Shown piece after piece: positions 59,101-64,000 of a DNA stretch of 64,000 nt (position 1 is the first letter of the stretch; each line of letters starts with the position of its first letter). Origin of the DNA: Streptomyces sp. DT2A-34. Lineage in GTDB: Bacteria; Actinomycetota; Actinomycetes; Streptomycetales; Streptomycetaceae. The translations under genes were made by a program, and so were the position numbers. Where the stretch lies: NCBI RefSeq assembly GCF_030499515.1, contig NZ_JASTWJ010000001.1:7668001-7732000 (forward strand). The letters run 5' to 3'. The notes under the pieces were generated by a model. That model worked only from the letters and a program-made list of their open reading frames with translations, made no database searches and had not been told where the DNA came from.

Positions 59101-61567
59101 GCCGGGCGTTGGTGTGCCGGGTCGGCTCGGCGGTGGCGGGATCCTCGGGCCACGGATGCTTCGGATAACGGCCGCGCAGCTCCGCCCGTACGCCCTTGTA
59201 GCCGTCCTTCCAGAAGGAGGCGAGGTCGGCGGTGACAGCCGCGGGACGCCCGGCGGGGGAGAGCAGATGGACCAGCAGCGGCACCCCGGCGACGGAGGGC
59301 GACTCGTGCAGCCCGAACATCTCCTGCACCTTCACGGCCAGGACGGGCTGTTCGGGGTTGCCGTAGTCGATCCGGATTCTGGACCCACTGGGTACGGCGA
59401 TCCGCTCCGGCGCCAGCTCGTCGAGCCGCCCGGCCTCCCCGGACGCCCACGGCAGCAGCCGCGCCAGCGCCGCCCCGGCGTCGATCCGCGCCAGGTCGGC
59501 CCGCCGCCGGGCCCGGCTCAGCTCGGGCTCCAGCCACTCGTCCACGCGCGCGTGCAGCGCGTCGTCGCTGACGTCGGGCCAGGGCGCACCGAGATGCAGA
59601 CACAGAAAGGCGAGCCGCTGCCGCAGCACGCCGGCGTCGGGGGACCAGCGCAACAGGCCGAGCCCTTCCTGCCGTAGGCCTTCGAGCAGCGCGTCCCGTA
59701 CGAGGGCGGGGTCGGCGTCGCGCAGTGGCCGCGCCGCGAGCTCGATCGCCCCCAGCCGCTCCACGTGCCGTGCGACGACATCCCCGTCGGCCCAGTGGAC
59801 CTCCTGGCTCGCGGAGTACAGGGTGGCCGCCGCCGACCGGGCCATGTCCTCGTCCACCACGGCGGCGAGCTGCACGCGTGCGTGCCCCTTGCCGACGGGC
59901 CGGTCCGCGACGGCCACGGCGATCCACGGGGCGCCGCGCAGGGGGCTGCCGTCAGCGAGTTCGGCGCGGGTGCCGGAGACCATGAGGTAGGAACCGCCCT
60001 CGGCTCTGGCAACGCGCTCGGGGAAGGCGAGGGCGGCGACGAGACCCGCGGTGCGGTCGTCCGCGCTGTGCGCCGACGCGCTGCCGCTGCCCGCCTGCAA
60101 CCGCCGCACCTCCGTACGCCACCGCCCCGCATAGGCGTCACCGCCTCGCCGAGCCGCGCGCAGAGCGGCAGCCAGATCGTCCCCGTACTCCCTCGGTGCC
60201 TCCTCGCTCAGCAGGGCGACCACCTCGGCACCGGCACCGGGTGTGTCCAGCAGGGCCCTCCCCAAGCGGGGATGCAGCCCCAGCCGGGCCAGCTCAGTGC
60301 CCCGAGCCGTGGCGCGCCCGCCGCGTTCCACCGCCCCGATGGCCGTCAGTACGCTCCTCGCCGCCGCCATCGCCCCACCCGGCGGCGGATCCAGCAAGGC
60401 CAGCCCGGCGGCCTCCGGATCACCCCAGCACGCCGCCTGCAACGCGAACGCCGTCAGGTCGGCCACCTTGATCTCCGGCGACGGGAACCGCGGCAGCCGC
60501 GCGTCCTCGGCCTCCGCCCAGCAGCGGTACACCGCCCCCGGCGCCTCGCGCCCGGCCCGCCCCGCCCGCTGCCGCCCGGCCGCCTGCGAGGCCCGTACCG
60601 TCGTCAGGGCGCTCAGCCCGCGCGCGTGGTCGACGCGAGGCTCCCGCGCCAGCCCCGAGTCGACGACGACCCGCACACCGGGAACCGTCAGCGACGACTC
60701 CGCCACGGCCGTCGCCAGCACCACCCGGCGCCGCTCCCCGCCCGCCAGCACCGCGTCCTGCACGGCCGCCGGAGCCCGCCCGTGCACCTGGAGCACCTCG
60801 ACGTCCCCGAGGTCGCCCAGCTGCCCGGCGACCCGCGCGATCTCGCCCACGCCCGGCAGGAAACACAGCACATCCCCGGCCCGCTCGGCGAGCGCCCGCC
60901 GCACCACCGACGCCACGTGCGCCAGCAGCGCCGGGTCGACCCGCATGCCGTGCGGCGGCCGTACCGGACGCGTCGGCGGCGCCCAGACCAGCTCCACGGG
61001 ATGCGACACGCCCTCCGCCTCGACCACCGGCGCGTCACCCAGCAGCCGCGCCCACCCCTGCGCGTCCGTCGTCGCCGACGCGGCCAGCAGCCGCAGCTCC
61101 GGCCGCAGCGTCTGCCGTACGTCCCACAGGAACGCCGCCACCGTGTCCGCGTCCAGATGCCGCTCGTGGCACTCGTCGAGCACCACCACGTCCACGCCCG
61201 CGAGCTCCTGGTCGCGCTGCAGCCGCTGGAGCAGCACACCGGTCGTGACGACCTCCACGCGCGCGTGCCGTCCGACGACCCGCTCCCCGCGCACGGTGTA
61301 CCCGACGTTCGCGCCGACCTTCTCGCCCAGCAGCCACGCCATCCGCCGCGCGGCGGCCCGGGCCGCGATCCGCCGCGGCTCGGCGACGACGACCCGCCGC
61401 GCCGGCCCCTCGCCGAGCAGCCCCGCCAGGGCCAGTGGCACCAGGGTGGTCTTGCCGGTGCCGGGCGGCGCGACGAGCACCGCGGTGCCGTGCCCGTCCA
61501 GGGCGTCGGTCAGGCCGGGCAGGGCACCGCGTACGGGCAGCGCGTCCAGGGCGTCGTAACGGATCAC
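59090..61567 (-). CDS. hrpB: ATP-dependent RNA helicase HrpB
   Basis: The 825-residue DEAH-type helicase has Walker A VAPPGTGKTTLVP at about residue 33, the DECH box in VVVLDECHERHLDADT, motif III SATTDAQ, and the second RecA domain with AVAESSLTVPGVRVVVDSG and QAAGRQRAGRAGR. The HrpB-specific C-terminal domain follows (ERIAVPSGSRIRIDYGN, FGLHESPSVAGVPLLVHLLSPAGRPAAVTADLASFWKDGY). Its cellular substrate is poorly known in any bacterium. It starts at GTG, four bases after a methyltransferase stop, so the two are likely co-transcribed. Confidence 0.94.
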   Translation of the reverse strand: MIRYDALDALPVRGALPGLTDALDGHGTAVLVAPPGTGKTTLVPLALAGLLGEGPARRVVVAEPRRIAARAAARRMAWLLGEKVGANVGYTVRGERVVGRHARVEVVTTGVLLQRLQRDQELAGVDVVVLDECHERHLDADTVAAFLWDVRQTLRPELRLLAASATTDAQGWARLLGDAPVVEAEGVSHPVELVWAPPTRPVRPPHGMRVDPALLAHVASVVRRALAERAGDVLCFLPGVGEIARVAGQLGDLGDVEVLQVHGRAPAAVQDAVLAGGERRRVVLATAVAESSLTVPGVRVVVDSGLAREPRVDHARGLSALTTVRASQAAGRQRAGRAGREAPGAVYRCWAEAEDARLPRFPSPEIKVADLTAFALQAACWGDPEAAGLALLDPPPGGAMAAARSVLTAIGAVERGGRATARGTELARLGLHPRLGRALLDTPGAGAEVVALLSEEAPREYGDDLAAALRAARRGGDAYAGRWRTEVRRLQAGSGSASAHSADDRTAGLVAALAFPERVARAEGGSYLMVSGTRAELADGSPLRGAPWIAVAVADRPVGKGHARVQLAAVVDEDMARSAAATLYSASQEVHWADGDVVARHVERLGAIELAARPLRDADPALVRDALLEGLRQEGLGLLRWSPDAGVLRQRLAFLCLHLGAPWPDVSDDALHARVDEWLEPELSRARRRADLARIDAGAALARLLPWASGEAGRLDELAPERIAVPSGSRIRIDYGNPEQPVLAVKVQEMFGLHESPSVAGVPLLVHLLSPAGRPAAVTADLASFWKDGYKGVRAELRGRYPKHPWPEDPATAEPTRHTNARLRR

Positions 61568-61571
61568 GCTC

Positions 61572-62405
61572 TCAGTCTCGTACGCACACGAAGATGGCCG
61601 TCCCCGGGATCAGGTTCCCGCGCAGGGGCGACCAGCCGCCCCACTCCGAGGAGTTCCAGGCCGGCCACTCCGGCTCCACCAGGTCCACCAGCCGGAAGCC
61701 CGCCGCCACGACGTCCCGCACCCGGTCGCCGACCGTGCGGTGATGCTCGACGTACACCGCTCGGCCCTCGTCGTCCTGCTCCACGTACGGCGTGCGGTCG
61801 AAGTAGGACGCGGCGACGGACAGGCCCTCGGGACCCGGCTCGTCGGGGAAGGCCCAGCGGATGGGGTGGGTGACGGAGAAGACGAAGCGTCCGCCCGGCC
61901 GCAGCACCCGCCGCACTTCCCGCAGCACCAGCACCGGGTCGGCGACGAACGGCAGCGCCCCGTACGCCGAGCAGGCCAGGTCGAAGGAGCCGTCGGCGAA
62001 GGGAAGGGCGCCCGCGTCGGCGCAGACCAGGGGGAACGCGCCGCCGATGCGCAGGGCGTGCTGCAGCTGGCGGTGGGAGAGGTCCAGGGCGACCGGGCGG
62101 GCCCCCTGCGCGGCCAGCCAGCGCGAGCACTGGGCCGCTCCGGCGCCGATCTCCAGGACGTCCTTGCCCTTGAGGTCCTCCGGCGGGCCGAGCAGCTCGG
62201 CCTCCACCTCGTCCAGGCCCTCGGGGCCCCACACGAAGCGGTCGTCGCCGAGGAACGTGCCGTGCTCGATCTGGTACTCGTCGGCGTTGCGGTCCCACCA
62301 GCCCCGGTTGGCCCGGGAACTCTCCGCGACATCGGCGTCGCGCCGGGTGGCCTCCGCTTCGACGGAGGTGTCGGACGCGGTCTCGGGCGATACGGGCTCT
62401 TGGAT
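61572..62405 (-). CDS. class I SAM-dependent methyltransferase, start codon unclear
   Basis: The core is a class I methyltransferase: DVLEIGAGAAQCSRWLAAQGARPVALDLS (SAM-binding), VCADAGALPFADGSFD, VLREVRRVLRPGGRFVFSVTHP and a C-terminal VEPEWPAWNS. The conserved N-terminal segment RANRGWWDRNADEYQIEHGTFLGDDRF lies upstream of the first ATG/GTG/TTG in the frame (GTG at 62234) and clearly belongs to the protein. In that upstream frame there is no usual start before the stop codon. An ATC at 62405, six bases after GAGGGAG, is the best candidate. A lost ATG or a sequencing error would also explain it. The substrate is unknown. Confidence 0.75.
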   Translation of the reverse strand: MQEPVSPETASDTSVEAEATRRDADVAESSRANRGWWDRNADEYQIEHGTFLGDDRFVWGPEGLDEVEAELLGPPEDLKGKDVLEIGAGAAQCSRWLAAQGARPVALDLSHRQLQHALRIGGAFPLVCADAGALPFADGSFDLACSAYGALPFVADPVLVLREVRRVLRPGGRFVFSVTHPIRWAFPDEPGPEGLSVAASYFDRTPYVEQDDEGRAVYVEHHRTVGDRVRDVVAAGFRLVDLVEPEWPAWNSSEWGGWSPLRGNLIPGTAIFVCVRD

Positions 62406-62558
62406 GATCGGCTCCCTCGTCGTACTCTTCCGTCACCCGAATGGCGCGGCCCCTCCCGGTGGTGTCACGCAAGAGGCGCTCCAAGGCCTGCGTGGCCTCA
62501 AGCGACAGGTTTTGTGCCGGGTATGCGGCGATCCGCCCCGGGTGTGCGGCTTCGCGCA

Positions 62559-62587
62559 TTGACCCTGCCCGGCTGCCCCCGTATGCT
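62559..62587 (+). promoter_or_regulatory. probable housekeeping promoter of rpsA
   Basis: TTGACC and TATGCT are separated by 17 bases, a near-ideal vegetative (HrdB-type) -35/-10 pair. Transcription would begin near 62595, giving a leader of about 190 bases before rpsA. Confidence 0.6.
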
Positions 62588-62667
62588 ACAAGTTGCGCTG
62601 CGGGCCTGCGCACCTCAGACGTAGCAGGCTGCGCTCGCATCTGTTGTATGTCCCCTCGGTTGTCGAG

Positions 62668-62693
62668 GCGCATCACCAGCGTTGGTGAGGCGC
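62668..62693 (+). promoter_or_regulatory. rpsA leader hairpin
   Basis: GCGCATCACC and GGTGAGGCGC pair over ten bases with one mismatch around AGCGTT, about 90 bases upstream of the rpsA start and inside the predicted leader. A role in autogenous control by S1 is possible but only inferred. Confidence 0.4.
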
Positions 62694-62785
62694 TTCCTTG
62701 GCTGTCCGGCTTCTTCAGAGCGAAACGGGCTCCCGGCGTAAGCAGTACCTACGACTTCAATGTCCGTACCGGAGCCCTTTCCCAC

Positions 62786-64000
62786 ATGACGAGCAGCACC
62801 GAGACCACCGCAACCACCCCGCAGGTAGCGGTCAACGACATCGGTAACGAGGAAGCCTTCCTCGCCGCGATCGACGAGACGATCAAGTACTTCAACGACG
62901 GCGACATCGTCGACGGCGTCATCGTGAAGGTCGACCGGGACGAGGTCCTGCTCGACATCGGTTACAAGACCGAAGGCGTTATCCCGAGCCGCGAGCTCTC
63001 GATCAAGCACGACGTCGACCCCAACGAGGTCGTCGCCGTCGGTGACGAGATCGAGGCCCTTGTTCTCCAGAAGGAGGACAAGGAAGGCCGCCTGATCCTC
63101 TCGAAGAAGCGCGCCCAGTACGAGCGTGCCTGGGGCACCATCGAGAAGATCAAGGAAGAGGACGGGATCGTCACCGGTACCGTCATCGAGGTCGTCAAGG
63201 GTGGTCTCATCCTCGACATCGGCCTCCGTGGCTTCCTCCCGGCCTCCCTGGTCGAGATGCGCCGCGTTCGCGACCTCCAGCCCTACGTGGGCAAGGAGCT
63301 CGAGGCGAAGATCATCGAGCTGGACAAGAACCGCAACAACGTGGTCCTGTCCCGCCGCGCCTGGCTCGAGCAGACCCAGTCCGAGGTCCGCCAGACGTTC
63401 CTCACCACCCTCCAGAAGGGTCAGGTCCGTTCCGGCGTCGTCTCCTCGATCGTCAACTTCGGTGCCTTCGTGGACCTGGGTGGCGTCGACGGTCTGGTCC
63501 ACGTCTCCGAGCTCTCCTGGAAGCACATCGACCACCCGTCCGAGGTTGTCGAGGTCGGCCAGGAAGTCACCGTCGAGGTTCTCGACGTCGACATGGACCG
63601 CGAGCGTGTCTCCCTGTCGCTGAAGGCGACGCAGGAAGACCCGTGGCAGCAGTTCGCCCGGACCCACCAGATCGGCCAGGTCGTGCCCGGCAAGGTCACG
63701 AAGCTGGTTCCGTTCGGTGCGTTCGTCCGCGTGGACGAGGGCATCGAGGGTCTGGTCCACATCTCCGAGCTGGCCGAGCGCCACGTGGAGATCCCGGAGC
63801 AGGTCGTCCAGGTCAACGACGAGATCTTCGTCAAGGTCATCGACATCGACCTCGAGCGCCGCCGCATCAGCCTCTCGCTGAAGCAGGCCAACGAGGCCTT
63901 CGGTGCCGACCCGGCCACGGTCGAGTTCGACCCGACCCTGTACGGCATGGCCGCGTCGTACGACGACCAGGGCAACTACATCTACCCCGAGGGCTTCGAC
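62786..64000 (+). CDS. rpsA: 30S ribosomal protein S1, C-terminus beyond window
   Basis: S1 binds mRNA and helps start translation. The first 405 residues are present. Four S1 (OB-fold) repeats are recognisable: DGDIVDGVIVKVDRDEVLLDIGYKTEG near residue 37, IVTGTVIEVVKGGLILDIGLRGFLP near 128, GQVRSGVVSSIVNFGAFVDLGGVDGLVHVSELSW near 211, and GQVVPGKVTKLVPFGAFVRVDEGIEGLVHISELA near 298. Actinobacterial S1 has about 500 residues, so roughly 95 are missing at the right edge. The ATG follows CCGGAG by about eleven bases. A good vegetative promoter lies about 200 bases upstream. Confidence 0.96.
   Translation, partial: MTSSTETTATTPQVAVNDIGNEEAFLAAIDETIKYFNDGDIVDGVIVKVDRDEVLLDIGYKTEGVIPSRELSIKHDVDPNEVVAVGDEIEALVLQKEDKEGRLILSKKRAQYERAWGTIEKIKEEDGIVTGTVIEVVKGGLILDIGLRGFLPASLVEMRRVRDLQPYVGKELEAKIIELDKNRNNVVLSRRAWLEQTQSEVRQTFLTTLQKGQVRSGVVSSIVNFGAFVDLGGVDGLVHVSELSWKHIDHPSEVVEVGQEVTVEVLDVDMDRERVSLSLKATQEDPWQQFARTHQIGQVVPGKVTKLVPFGAFVRVDEGIEGLVHISELAERHVEIPEQVVQVNDEIFVKVIDIDLERRRISLSLKQANEAFGADPATVEFDPTLYGMAASYDDQGNYIYPEGFD

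Overview
This is high-GC DNA (strong G/C bias at third codon positions, frequent GTG starts, purine-rich ribosome binding sites) from a Streptomyces chromosome. The order pyruvate kinase - ANTAR response regulator - liv transporter - polA - rpsA, with gltBD further on, is the conserved core-chromosome order I know from Streptomyces. Parts of it (pykA, pdtaR, thioesterase, polA, rpsA) are also shared with Mycobacterium. No phage, transposase, integrase or CRISPR array is visible.

Layout. 1-13 kb: two coupled ADP-ribosylglycohydrolases, a VIT/CCC1-type metal transporter behind two iron-box-like palindromes, the glutamate synthase operon gltBD behind a GlnR-box-like element, a B-box rhomboid protease, a VWA/TerF-like protein and an orphan second cytochrome bc1 b subunit. 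13-23 kb: a catabolic island whose genes match the KstR2 regulon of steroid degraders (ipdE2, ipdE1, ipdF, kstR2, fadA6, ipdC, ipdB, ipdA, echA20 and two more SDRs). A KstR2-like palindrome lies in each of its two divergent promoter regions. The last SDR carries an in-frame 8 x 27-bp minisatellite. 23-38 kb: a zinc-peptidase-like protein, a secreted trypsin, a GH35 beta-galactosidase divergent from an AraC regulator, chorismate mutase, an orphan receiver protein, aminopeptidase N, a DesA/DesB-like decarboxylase and N-monooxygenase pair, a Tat-exported 5'-nucleotidase and a SIMPL protein. 38-47 kb: pyruvate kinase, an amber-interrupted HTH/LAGLIDADG-like gene, tRNA-Leu(CAA), the ANTAR regulator and the five-gene branched-chain amino acid ABC transporter. 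47-64 kb: a small lipoprotein, a hotdog thioesterase, an FdhF/YdeP-like molybdoenzyme, polA, DUF4184, a lytic transglycosylase, an SPW_0924-type microprotein with DUF3068, HrpB helicase, a methyltransferase with no usual start codon, and rpsA running off the right edge.

How genes work together. gltBD and the liv transporter serve nitrogen and amino acid supply. The ipd/fad/ech island is predicted to degrade the C/D rings of steroids (HIP) as CoA thioesters, under a TetR repressor encoded inside it. The decarboxylase/monooxygenase pair is translationally coupled and would make an N-hydroxylated diamine. It has no acyltransferase or synthetase beside it and no iron box in front of it. The most unusual features are that pair, the minisatellite SDR, the interrupted LAGLIDADG-like gene, and the G-rich/C-rich non-coding block before polA.
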